A DNA stretch of 64,000 nt from Nocardia higoensis (GTDB lineage Bacteria; Actinomycetota; Actinomycetes; Mycobacteriales; Mycobacteriaceae), in contig NZ_JADLQN010000001.1 in assembly GCF_015477835.1 (NCBI RefSeq), positions 2,108,001 through 2,172,000 on the forward strand, given 5' to 3'. Shown here piece after piece: positions 27,592-36,137 of the stretch (within the stretch, counting starts at the first letter, position 1; each line of letters begins with the position of its first letter). The notes under the pieces are model-generated. The model saw nothing but the letters and a program-made list of their open reading frames with translations. It made no database searches and was not told where the DNA came from. Position numbers and translations under genes: made by a program.

Positions 27592-28968
27592 TCACTTCGG
27601 CGGCACGCGACCGGTCAGCCAGTCGGTGACGTAGGTGAGGACTTGCGGGTCGATGGTGGTCTCGATGGCGGCGTACTCCTCGAGACTGCCGGTGGTCGCC
27701 GGCTGCATCAAATGATTGGCTTCGGGGAAGACGTGCACGGTGGCAGCCGGATTCGCGGCCAGCAGATCGCGCGCGGGCCGCTCGTTCTGGGAGGTGAGCA
27801 CCTGCAGGTCCTTGCCGCCGTAGAGGGCGAGCACCGGAATGCGCAGTGCCGAGAGCGCGGGCGCAGGGTCATAGGTGACGAAGGAGGCGTAGTAGGGCGT
27901 GATCGGGTTGACTGCCTCCACCGCGGACTCGCGTGCTTGCTCGGGCATATCGGCCAGGCTGCGGTCGTAGACGGCCCGAGCACCTTCCAGATCACCCGCA
28001 AGCAGCAGACTCAGCATCTCGGTGGTGGTCGCGAGCTGCTTGTCGATCTCCTCGGCGGTCGAACCGCTCGCGGCCATGATGGCGCGGGTCTGCTCGATGA
28101 GCACCGAACCGCCGTCCACCGAGGGACCGGCCATGAGGACGGCGAAGGCGACGCCGCTGTCGGGTCGGGCGGCGACCAGCGGGGCGAGATACCCGCCTTC
28201 GCTGTGGCCGAACAGGCCGATGCGCGCCGGGTCGATATCGGGGCGGCCGCGCAGGTAGTCGATGCCGGACTCGACGTCGCGGGCGAGGTCGTCGTAGGAG
28301 GCGGTGTTCAGGTCGCCGCCGGTGCCGCCGACACCGCGGTCGTCGGTGCGCAACACCGCATAGCCGGCGCGGGTCAGGGTGTCCGCGATCAGCAGGAACG
28401 GCTTGTGGCCGAACAACTCCTCGTCGCGATTCTGCGGGCCGCTTCCGGTGATCAGCACGACCGCGGGGAACGGGCCCTGGCCTTCCGGCAGGGTCACCGT
28501 GCCCGCCACCGTCAGGTCACCGGCGGCGAAGTCGACGTCCTCGACGCGGTAGGGGAACGGCGGTCGCGGTTCCTGCGGACGCGCGAGCGGCGCGATCGCA
28601 CCGGGTTCGAGGGTCAGCGGGAAGCTCTGGCCCATCTGCGTGAACTCACCCCCGATGCGCCCGGTCGCCTCGTCCAGGGCGCCCTTGAAGGTCGGCTCGC
28701 CGGGAATGTCCGGGACGACGAAGCCGACGTCGCCGGGGGCGGTGCGCACGTCGCGCAGTGCGACGTCCTCGATGCCCTGCACCGGGATGTCGATGGTGGC
28801 CGAATCCGGACCGTTGAAAGTCACGCCGATCTCGATCGGGGAGCCGGGCACTTCGATGGCGCCGTGCCAGTCACCGCCGACCGGCTCGGGCCCCTCCGAT
28901 CCGGACGAGCATGCCGTGACGGCGAACAGAACCGCGGCGAGCGCGGCGATCAGATACCCGTGGCGCAT
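27592..28968 (-). CDS. Alpha/beta-hydrolase lipoprotein
   Basis: This 458-residue exported protein has an N-terminal signal ending in the lipobox VTAC (Cys about residue 20). A beta-rich domain of about 110 residues follows (GGDWHGAIEVPGSPIEIGV, VALRDVRTAPGD), then an alpha/beta hydrolase of the prolyl-oligopeptidase/BAAT type. That domain has the oxyanion segment VLITGSGPQNRDE, the nucleophile motif GHSEGG, an Asp in LYGGKDLQV and the catalytic His in FPEANHLMQP. It probably hydrolyses esters outside the membrane. It lies 51 nt upstream of gatB on the same strand and has its own TAGGGT box. Confidence 0.88.
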   Translation of the reverse strand: MRHGYLIAALAAVLFAVTACSSGSEGPEPVGGDWHGAIEVPGSPIEIGVTFNGPDSATIDIPVQGIEDVALRDVRTAPGDVGFVVPDIPGEPTFKGALDEATGRIGGEFTQMGQSFPLTLEPGAIAPLARPQEPRPPFPYRVEDVDFAAGDLTVAGTVTLPEGQGPFPAVVLITGSGPQNRDEELFGHKPFLLIADTLTRAGYAVLRTDDRGVGGTGGDLNTASYDDLARDVESGIDYLRGRPDIDPARIGLFGHSEGGYLAPLVAARPDSGVAFAVLMAGPSVDGGSVLIEQTRAIMAASGSTAEEIDKQLATTTEMLSLLLAGDLEGARAVYDRSLADMPEQARESAVEAVNPITPYYASFVTYDPAPALSALRIPVLALYGGKDLQVLTSQNERPARDLLAANPAATVHVFPEANHLMQPATTGSLEEYAAIETTIDPQVLTYVTDWLTGRVPPK

Positions 28969-28974
28969 AGCCGC

Positions 28975-28980
28975 ACCCTA
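28975..28980 (-). promoter_or_regulatory. -10 box of the hydrolase lipoprotein gene
   Basis: TAGGGT lies 6 nt before ATG 28968 on the minus strand. There is no ribosome-binding site, so a leaderless mRNA is likely. Confidence 0.45.
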
Positions 28981-29093
28981 CCGGCGCGGCCGGGGCGCGC
29001 GAATCACCCTTCGGTCGCCCCTGGATCCGCCCTCGGGATGAGGTGCGTGCGGCGGATCTCAGGGCGACGGTGCGGGTTCCGGCGGCGGGCGGC

Positions 29094-30128
29094 TCAGCCG
29101 AAGAACGTCTTGGCTTCGGCGTACCGTTCGGCGGGCACCCGCTTGAGCTGCTTGGTCGCCTCCGACAGCGCCACCAGTTCGATCGCGGTCCCGTGCAACG
29201 CGACCATCTTGCCGAACTGCCCGGCGTGCACGGCTTCCGCGGCGTGCAGACCGAAACGTGTGGCCAGCACCCGGTCGTAGGGGGTGGGGCTACCGCCGCG
29301 CTGCACATGACCGAGGACGGTGGTGCGGACTTCCTTGCCGATGCGGCGCTCGATCTCGGCGCCGAGCTGCTGGGCGACGCCGGTGAAACGCTCGTGGCCG
29401 AATTCGTCGATGCCGCCCTCCCGCAACGCGAAACCCGATTCGGGAGCCGGATGCGAGCCCTCGGCGACCACGCAGATGAAGTGCTTGTCGCCGCGCTGGA
29501 AGCGGCGCTTGATCAGGGTGCAGACCTCCTCGACGTCGAAGGGTTCCTCGGGCACCAGGGTCAGGTGCGCGCCCGCGGCCATGCCGGAGTTCACCGCGAT
29601 CCAGCCCGCGTGCCTGCCCATCACCTCCACCAGCATCACGCGCTGGTGGGACTCGGCGGTGGTGTGCAGGCGGTCGATGGCCTCGGTGGCGATGCTCAAG
29701 GCGGTGTCGTGCCCGAAAGTGACGTCGGTGCAGTCGATGTCGTTGTCGATGGTCTTGGGGACGCCGACCACCGGCACCCCTTCGTCGGCCAGCCAGCTGG
29801 CGGCGGTGAGGGTGCCTTCGCCACCGATCGGGATGAGTGCTTCGATGCCGTTGTCGTCGAGGGTCTGTTTGATCCGGCCGAGCCCGTCCCTGAGCACGTC
29901 CGGGTTGGTGCGTGCGGTGCCGAGCATGGTGCCGCCCTTGTTGAGCAGCCGGTCGGTGCGGTCGTCGTTGAGGATGTTGATCTTGCGGTCTTCGAGTAGG
30001 CCGCGCCACCCGTCCTGGAATCCGACGATCGCGTCTCCGTAGCGGCCGTTCGCGGTGCGAACGATCGCGCGGATCACCGCGTTCAGCCCTGGACAGTCTC
30101 CGCCTCCGGTCAAGACTCCGATGCGCAT
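29094..30128 (-). CDS. pfkA: ATP-dependent 6-phosphofructokinase
   Basis: This 344-residue enzyme phosphorylates fructose 6-phosphate in glycolysis. It has the N-terminal [18 protein letters not shown] motif, the nucleotide-phosphate loop [11 protein letters not shown], the catalytic segment [21 protein letters not shown], and [12 protein letters not shown] for sugar binding. Gly follows Glu in GGEGT where PPi-dependent enzymes have Asp, which favours ATP as donor. The gene matches Rv3010c in position. In mycobacteria gatA follows immediately; here about 21 kb intervene. Confidence 0.96.
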   Translation of the reverse strand: MRIGVLTGGGDCPGLNAVIRAIVRTANGRYGDAIVGFQDGWRGLLEDRKINILNDDRTDRLLNKGGTMLGTARTNPDVLRDGLGRIKQTLDDNGIEALIPIGGEGTLTAASWLADEGVPVVGVPKTIDNDIDCTDVTFGHDTALSIATEAIDRLHTTAESHQRVMLVEVMGRHAGWIAVNSGMAAGAHLTLVPEEPFDVEEVCTLIKRRFQRGDKHFICVVAEGSHPAPESGFALREGGIDEFGHERFTGVAQQLGAEIERRIGKEVRTTVLGHVQRGGSPTPYDRVLATRFGLHAAEAVHAGQFGKMVALHGTAIELVALSEATKQLKRVPAERYAEAKTFFG

Positions 30129-30200
30129 GGCCGCTATCTTGCCCCCGTCGGACCGATCCGGCAGCCGCGCCCCCGTGAACCCTGGGTTACGAGCGTGGGC

Positions 30201-31094
30201 TCACGACGGGCAACTGCCGCCCGCGAGTTCGTCGAGGTGCTGGGAGACCAACTCCGCCATCCCGTTCAGCGCGGCCATGCCGTCGGCGAAGGAGCCCGAT
30301 TCCGGTTCGGCGGCCAGCGCCACCGCGATCCGGCCGCCCGGGCCGTCGATGATGCCGAACTGGCGGACCAGATAGTTCCCCGAGGTGTCCGGACCCCAGC
30401 CACCCTTGAAATTCGCACCGGTCACCGTGCCCAGGCCCCACTGGTGGTCCGGGATGATCTCCCCCATCAACTCCAGCACGGTCTGCGCACCGGGCAGGCA
30501 GGGCAGCTTCGCGGCGAAGCGGATCTGTTCGGTCAGCGACCACTCGGACTGGCCGAAGGCGGAATGCTCCGGCCTGGGCCGAGTGGCGGGCACCGCGGTG
30601 GTGCTGTCGCCGGCCTCGCGCAACACTGCCTCGATGGCCTGCGCGGCCTGCTTGCCACCGCCGAGTCCCTGCCAGAGGGCGTCGGCGGCGGTGTTGTCGG
30701 AGGCGGTGACGGCCGCGTTGATCGAGTAGGTGGAGGCGTTCGCGTTCGCGCGCTGGGCCGCGATCACCAGCGGCACCTTGATCGTCGACCAGGCCGGGCC
30801 ACTGGTCCAGTCGCCGAAGACGACCGGCCGGGTGCCACCGACCGGCATGACCGCCATCCCTGCCCGACCGTCGATGTCCGCCTTCCAGAGCTGGAAATCG
30901 GCGGCCAGGGTGCCGGGGAGCGTGACCTCGATCGGCGCTCCGGTGACCGTGGTGGTCGTCTCGGTGGCGGGCAGCACGGCGGCGTCGGCATCCACACCGC
31001 TCTCGCGGTCGACCGTGCACCCGATGAGCAGCGCCGATACCAGCACGCCCCCGCCCAGCGCCGCAACCATGCGGCCGAACCGATCAGCAGCCAT
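30201..31094 (-). CDS. Class A beta-lactamase-like serine hydrolase lipoprotein (copy 1)
   Basis: This 297-residue exported protein has a signal ending in the lipobox LLIGC (Cys about residue 26). The beta-lactamase-fold motifs follow: the nucleophile motif STIK (SxxK), SDN in TASDNTAADALW, and FKGGW in the place of KTG. No clear ExxxN omega-loop glutamate is visible, so penicillin hydrolysis is doubtful; a DD-peptidase-like or sensor role is possible. It is about the same length as, and clearly homologous to, the gene at 43711. ATG 31094 is used. Confidence 0.8.
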   Translation of the reverse strand: MAADRFGRMVAALGGGVLVSALLIGCTVDRESGVDADAAVLPATETTTTVTGAPIEVTLPGTLAADFQLWKADIDGRAGMAVMPVGGTRPVVFGDWTSGPAWSTIKVPLVIAAQRANANASTYSINAAVTASDNTAADALWQGLGGGKQAAQAIEAVLREAGDSTTAVPATRPRPEHSAFGQSEWSLTEQIRFAAKLPCLPGAQTVLELMGEIIPDHQWGLGTVTGANFKGGWGPDTSGNYLVRQFGIIDGPGGRIAVALAAEPESGSFADGMAALNGMAELVSQHLDELAGGSCPS

Positions 31095-31392
31095 CTTGTC
31101 CTCGCAACCAGCTCCACCCGGCCCCGGTGACCGCGTCGGCTGATGTGACACCGTACTGGGCGTCACGGTGTTCGACCACTCGCGTCCCGCGTCGGTCGGC
31201 CGAATCGCCGGACCCGCGAGGTATGCTCGCCCACGCTTGCTCGAAACACACGTGTGTCGAACATGTCATCCGCCCGAGAGTATTACCGGGCAAGGATTCC
31301 GATCGATCGCCCCGTCCCCATGGCGGGTTCGGCAGCGTGTGCGTGAAAGACCGTGCAGTACAGCATTTCCCGTTGTCCACTCGCTGTCGTTC

Positions 31393-32568
31393 ATGGGGGT
31401 ACCGCATTTGATCACCACGTGCTCGCTCATGCCGTCGACCCTTCGCACCGGCGGCGGACCGCGCCGCGACGACGAACCGGCGCGGTTGCACTCGGCGGAA
31501 TTCGCCGCCGACCCGCACCGCGCCTACCGGGAGCTGCGCGCGGAGTACGGCCCCTTCGTCCCGGTGGAGATATCCGACGGTGTACGCGCGACCCTGGTGG
31601 TCGGCTACCGCGAGGCGCTGCAGATCCTGACCGACGAGGCTCGATTCCCCGCCGAACCGGCCGGGCACGGCGATCGGTACACCGCCTACGCCGAGTGCCT
31701 CGCCCGCATCGACCTGTTCGCGCTGCGCCGCGCCGTCGAGCAGACCGCGGTGCCGCTGATCAACCGGTTCTGCCGGGTCGGCGAAGCCGAACTCCTCGGC
31801 GACTACGCCATTCCGCTCACCGTCGACGTCGTCGGCCTCGTGCTGGGGCTGAGCCCGCACGACGGCGAGGCCGCCCACACCGCGATGACGCAGCTGCGCG
31901 ACGCGACGGACACGACGACCGCCGCACGCGCCCGGCACCGGCTGACCGCCGTCTTCGCCGACACACTCGGCGCCAAACGCGAGCAGCCCGAGGATGATCT
32001 GATCTCCTGGCTGATCGACAGCTCGCCCGACCTCGACGACGCCGAACTGATCCGCCGGATCACCGAGGTGTATCTCGCCGCCACCGAGCCGACCTGGAAT
32101 CTGATCGCCAACACGCTGTTGCTGATGACCACCGACGAGGGATTCCGCGGCGGGCTGCTCGGCGGCGCGCTCACCGTGCGCGACGCCGTCGACGAGGTGC
32201 TGTTCACCGATCCTCCGCTGGCCAACCACTGCATGCGCTATCCGCGCCAACCGCAGATCATCGGCGATACGTTCCTGCCCGAGCAGCAGCCGGTGCTGAT
32301 CGGCCTGGCAGCGTGCAACAACGACCCGGCTGTCACCGGCGATCGCACCGGCAATCGTTCGCATCTGGCGTGGGGCGCCGGGCCGCGGGCATGCCCGGCC
32401 GTGCCGGTGGCGACGATGATCGCCCACGAAGCGCTCGAACTGCTGCTCGACGCGATCCCGGAGATCCGCCGGGCGGTACCGCTCGCGGAGATCGGCTGGC
32501 GGCCCGGCGGGCGGCATCGGGCGCCGACCGCGCTACCGGTCACCTTTCCGCCCTGCTCGCCCCTGTAG
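31393..32568 (+). CDS. CYP157-like P450 without ExxR and with an internal deletion
   Basis: This protein of about 391 residues is a close relative of the first P450 in the window: LINRFC, RRITEVYLAATEP, ACNNDPA and the heme loop WGAGPRACPA with the thiolate Cys near residue 334. The K-helix reads DEVLFTDPP, with Phe in place of the ExxR arginine. Compared with the first gene, 28 residues are missing between FPAEP and RIDLF, where P450s form the B'-helix and C-helix that cover the heme. The start is uncertain; ATG 31393, TTG 31408 and ATG 31429 are all in frame and none has a clear ribosome site. It may be non-catalytic. No CYP154 partner is adjacent. Confidence 0.75.
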   Translation: MGVPHLITTCSLMPSTLRTGGGPRRDDEPARLHSAEFAADPHRAYRELRAEYGPFVPVEISDGVRATLVVGYREALQILTDEARFPAEPAGHGDRYTAYAECLARIDLFALRRAVEQTAVPLINRFCRVGEAELLGDYAIPLTVDVVGLVLGLSPHDGEAAHTAMTQLRDATDTTTAARARHRLTAVFADTLGAKREQPEDDLISWLIDSSPDLDDAELIRRITEVYLAATEPTWNLIANTLLLMTTDEGFRGGLLGGALTVRDAVDEVLFTDPPLANHCMRYPRQPQIIGDTFLPEQQPVLIGLAACNNDPAVTGDRTGNRSHLAWGAGPRACPAVPVATMIAHEALELLLDAIPEIRRAVPLAEIGWRPGGRHRAPTALPVTFPPCSPL

Positions 32569-32683
32569 CTCCCCGGTCACCGCGCTGACAGCTGGGGCAC
32601 CGGCCGTTCCGGCACGCCCCATCGACGTAGACACCGGAGGTCCGGCCGACCGGGGCCGGAACACCGTCGTGGCGCCGTTCGCC

Positions 32684-35398
32684 TCAGTACACGTAGACGA
32701 TGGCGTTCTCCCCGCCGGTGCAGGTGACCAGGCCGCCCGACGGCGTGCAGGTCATGGTGTACGAGCGACCGGTGACCGGGCTGACCGCGGTGACCGTGCG
32801 CGGGGCGGTCGAGTTCGGCGAGGCCTGCGCGGCGTACGCGCGCCGGACCTCCTCGGCGAACGGGCAACTGGTCACCCCGTTGCCCGCGGCGGCATTGCCG
32901 TTGGCACTGCTGGAGGTCGAGCCACACGGCGTCGAGCCCGCAGGCAGGCGGACCGGTGTGCTGCCGGTGGTGGTGGGGCGCGCGGCCGAGGTCGTCGGGC
33001 CGTCGGCTCCCGTGCCGGTACCGGAGCCAGAGCCGCCGGGGTAGGCCGCGATGGTCGCGGTCGTCGCCGCGCCACCGGCGGCGGTGTCCGCGCCGTCGCC
33101 GCCCAGCACCCGCCACACCACGAGACCGCCGACCGCCAGCAGCGCCACGGCCGCGCAGACGGCGAGGATCGGCAGGAGCGGAGAACGTCCGGACCGCTGC
33201 TCGTAGGGGTCGTGGTAGGCGGTGGGGGCGGCTCGCTCGGGTCCGTAGCCGGGTGAGGCATACGGGTCGCGGCCGTACGGATCGTGCTGCGGGGCATAGG
33301 GATCGCCCTGCGCACCGTACGACTCGCCTCGAGCCGCATAGGGACCGGCCTGCGCGGCGTACGGGTCGCCCTGTGCCCCATAGGGGTCCGCCTGCGCGGC
33401 GTACGGGTCGCCCTGCGCGCCATAGGGATCCGCTTGCGCACCGTACGGGTCGGCCTGCGCACCATAGTCGTCCGCCTGCGCACCATAGGGATCGCCGTGG
33501 GCCGCGTACGGATCCGATGGCGCGCCATGAGGATTCCGGTCACGAGGGTACTGATCCGCATGCCGCCCCGCGTGGGGCTCGGCGAAGGGGTTGGACCGCT
33601 GACCGTATTCCTGCGCGGCGTACGGATCCCGGCCGTATCCGTCCGCGCCGTAACCGTCCTGTTCCGGCGAGGACAGTGGGTATCCCCGCGGGTAGTCCCC
33701 CGCCGTCACGCCGGGCGGCGGCGCGGTCGGTTCGGGGTAGCGCCTGGTCTCGGGCGCGGGCTGGGCTACTTCAGGCACCGGCGGGACGCGGTAGCGGGTC
33801 GTCGCGGGCGCGATCAGCTCGTCACGGGCGACATCGCTGCTGTAGGCGGGCGCGCCCACGTAACCGCCCTGCGCTCCGGGCTCGGCCGGATCGTACTGCC
33901 GGGTCGGGTCGGCCGCACCCTGCGAGAAGCCCGCGGGTATGCGATAGGTGCCGGAGGGGTGTTCGTCGGAGTAGGGCTGATCGGGCGAGTCCCCTCGGGA
34001 CATCTCGCTGTGAGGCACCTCACCGGGGGGCACCTCACCGAGGCCCACGGGCGGCGGGGTGGAGACCACCGGCGGAGTGACCGGGATCGGCGCACTGACC
34101 GCGTCATCGCCGTAGCGTTGACCCTCGTCGTACAGGTGAGCGTCCGGGAACGGCCGCACCTGCGGGATCGCGCCGGACGCGGGAGCCGAGACGGGGGCGG
34201 GGACCGGGGGGACGGCCTGCTGCTCCTGGGTGGGCAGCGGGCTGAACTCGAACTCCGAGGCCCGGATCTCGGTCGGTCCGGTCGGATGGATCACCGCCGA
34301 GACCTCGCCCGTGGACTCGGGCGGGAGCAGCGTCGAGGCGACGCCCGGCTCGGATCTAGCGCCGAAGCGCGACGGGTCGGGGGCGTGCACGACGAACGTC
34401 GGACCGGTGCCGGTGGTCACCGGAACGGTCCCGGTCGCGGGCGCGGCGGGCGTGGTACCGAAGACGCCGGGACCGGCCGCACCCTTGCCGAACACCCCGC
34501 GCGTGGGCTGTCCGGCGACCGCCGCCGTGGACTTCGGAGCGGCGACCGGCGCCGGACCGGTGTCGCGCATACCGAGCGCCGAACGGGCCGCCCGGCTGAA
34601 CTCCAGGCCGGTGGCGTAGCGGTCGGCGGGGTTCTTGGCCATCGCGGTGGCGATCACCGCGTCGATGGCGGGCGGCAGTCCCGGGCGCTGAGCGCTGGCG
34701 CGCGGCGGCGGCTGGGTCATGTGCGCCTTCACCAGCGCGGTCACGCCCGCGGCCGGGAACGGCGAGACGCCGGTGAGGCATTCGTAGAGAACGCAGGCCA
34801 GCGAGTAGATGTCGGAGCGGCCGGTGACCGGACCCGCGTCGAAGCGCTCCGGCGCCATGTAGATGTAGGAGCCGACGGCCATGCCGACCTCGGTGATCGC
34901 CGAATCGCCCTCGGAGTACGCGATGCCGAAATCGGCCAGGTAGGCGAAGTCGGCGTCAGTGACCAGGATGTTGGCCGGTTTCACGTCGCGGTGCACCAGG
35001 CCCTCGGCGTGCGCGGCGTCCAGTGCGGCGGCGATCTGCTCCACCAGGCGCACGGCGCGAGCGGGGTCCAGCGGGCCGGTCTGGTGCAGGATGGTGCGCA
35101 GGTCCGCACCCGCGACCAGGCGCATGTCGAGGAACAGCACGCCGTCGATATCGCCCCAGTCGTGGATGGGGATGACGTGCGGTTCGGCCAGCCGGGCCGC
35201 GGCCTGCGACTCGCGGCGGAAGCGCTCCTGATAGACCGGATCCTGGGCCGGCGTCTCCGACAGCAACTTCACCGCGACCAGCCGGTGCCGGGTGGTGTCG
35301 AAGGCTTCGTAGACCTCGCCCATCCCGCCCTTGCCGAGCAGCGCGCGCAGCTCGTAGGGGCCGAACCGGGTGCCTACCCGCCGTCCAGGACCGTCCAC
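32684..35398 (-). CDS. Membrane Ser/Thr protein kinase with repeat-rich linker
   Basis: This 904-residue Hanks-type kinase has the glycine loop LLGKGGMGEVYEA near residue 20, AVKLL, HRDVKPANIL, DFGIAYSEGD and YMAPERF within the first 280 residues. A long Pro/Gly linker follows, including about 15 DPYGAQ/DPYAAQ-type repeats around residues 660-760. Then come a TM segment LLPILAVCAAVALLAVGGLVVW and an 80-residue external tail with four Cys. The GTG at 35398 is chosen because GGAGG (35407-35411) lies 8 nt upstream. It starts 46 nt after the response regulator stop and probably belongs to that operon. Confidence 0.9.
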   Translation of the reverse strand: MDGPGRRVGTRFGPYELRALLGKGGMGEVYEAFDTTRHRLVAVKLLSETPAQDPVYQERFRRESQAAARLAEPHVIPIHDWGDIDGVLFLDMRLVAGADLRTILHQTGPLDPARAVRLVEQIAAALDAAHAEGLVHRDVKPANILVTDADFAYLADFGIAYSEGDSAITEVGMAVGSYIYMAPERFDAGPVTGRSDIYSLACVLYECLTGVSPFPAAGVTALVKAHMTQPPPRASAQRPGLPPAIDAVIATAMAKNPADRYATGLEFSRAARSALGMRDTGPAPVAAPKSTAAVAGQPTRGVFGKGAAGPGVFGTTPAAPATGTVPVTTGTGPTFVVHAPDPSRFGARSEPGVASTLLPPESTGEVSAVIHPTGPTEIRASEFEFSPLPTQEQQAVPPVPAPVSAPASGAIPQVRPFPDAHLYDEGQRYGDDAVSAPIPVTPPVVSTPPPVGLGEVPPGEVPHSEMSRGDSPDQPYSDEHPSGTYRIPAGFSQGAADPTRQYDPAEPGAQGGYVGAPAYSSDVARDELIAPATTRYRVPPVPEVAQPAPETRRYPEPTAPPPGVTAGDYPRGYPLSSPEQDGYGADGYGRDPYAAQEYGQRSNPFAEPHAGRHADQYPRDRNPHGAPSDPYAAHGDPYGAQADDYGAQADPYGAQADPYGAQGDPYAAQADPYGAQGDPYAAQAGPYAARGESYGAQGDPYAPQHDPYGRDPYASPGYGPERAAPTAYHDPYEQRSGRSPLLPILAVCAAVALLAVGGLVVWRVLGGDGADTAAGGAATTATIAAYPGGSGSGTGTGADGPTTSAARPTTTGSTPVRLPAGSTPCGSTSSSANGNAAAGNGVTSCPFAEEVRRAYAAQASPNSTAPRTVTAVSPVTGRSYTMTCTPSGGLVTCTGGENAIVYVY

Positions 35399-35444
35399 CC
35401 CGTGCACCTCCAGTCTCGGGCGCGGCAAGGGCTTGCGCCGCCCC

Positions 35445-36137
35445 TCAGGCCATGGATTCTCCAGGTGAAACCACCCCGTGGTCAAACGCGAAGACAATGG
35501 CAGCGGCCCGGTCACGCAGGTCGAGCTTGCCGAAGATGTGGCCCACATGGCTTTTCACGGTGACCTCGGAGATCCCGAGCTCACCGGCGATCTCCGCGTT
35601 GACCCGGCCCCGGCCGATCAGCTCGAGCACTTCGTACTCGCGGGCGGTGAGTTCGGCCAGCCGGTCGTTCGCCCGGGAGGGGGAAGGACGCACCGTTCGG
35701 TAGGCGCTCAGCACACGCTCGGTGACCGCGGGATCCAGCCACGCGCCACCCCCGGCAACCGTGCGGACCGCGCGGATCAGATCCTCGGCCGGTGAGTCCT
35801 TGAGCAGGAAGCCCGCCGCTCCGGCGCGCAGCGCCCCGGACAGCAGCTGGTCGTCGTCGAAGGTGGTGAGCACCAGCACCGGCGGAGCCTCGGCGACCAG
35901 GCGGAGCCTGCGGGTGGCGTCGATGCCGCCGACGCGTTTCATCCGCAGATCCATCAGCACCACGTCGGGCACGGTCGCGGCGACGGCGGCGGGCACCTCG
36001 TCACCGTCCGCGCATTCGTGCACCTCGAAGCCGTCGCGCCTGCGCAGGATGCGCCGCAGCCCGCCGCGTACCAGTTCCTGGTCGTCGACGACGAGCACTG
36101 TCACCGAGTTCCCCGGTTCGTTCGTCCCTGTCGTCAC
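35445..36137 (-). CDS. NarL/LuxR-type response regulator (TCS 1)
   Basis: The 230-residue protein has a receiver domain (VTVLVVDDQELVRGGL; phosphoacceptor Asp in VVLMDLRM; Lys in FLLKDS) and a C-terminal LuxR helix-turn-helix (LTAREYEVLELIGRGRVNAEIAGELGISEVTVKSHVGHIF by its core AREYEVLELIGRG and VTVKSHV). GTG 36137 overlaps the stop of the histidine kinase gene (GTGA), so the two are translationally coupled. The cognate kinase is the next upstream gene. Confidence 0.94.
   Translation of the reverse strand: MTTGTNEPGNSVTVLVVDDQELVRGGLRRILRRRDGFEVHECADGDEVPAAVAATVPDVVLMDLRMKRVGGIDATRRLRLVAEAPPVLVLTTFDDDQLLSGALRAGAAGFLLKDSPAEDLIRAVRTVAGGGAWLDPAVTERVLSAYRTVRPSPSRANDRLAELTAREYEVLELIGRGRVNAEIAGELGISEVTVKSHVGHIFGKLDLRDRAAAIVFAFDHGVVSPGESMA

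Noticed and set aside
29290..30042. Long ORFs on both strands over pfkA in other frames
   Set aside because: Out-of-frame shadows rich in Arg and Pro; pfkA accounts for the region.
33240..33560. Regularly spaced repeats resembling a CRISPR array
   Set aside because: They are short, contiguous, in frame and encode DPYGAQ-type units inside the kinase; there are no unique spacers.
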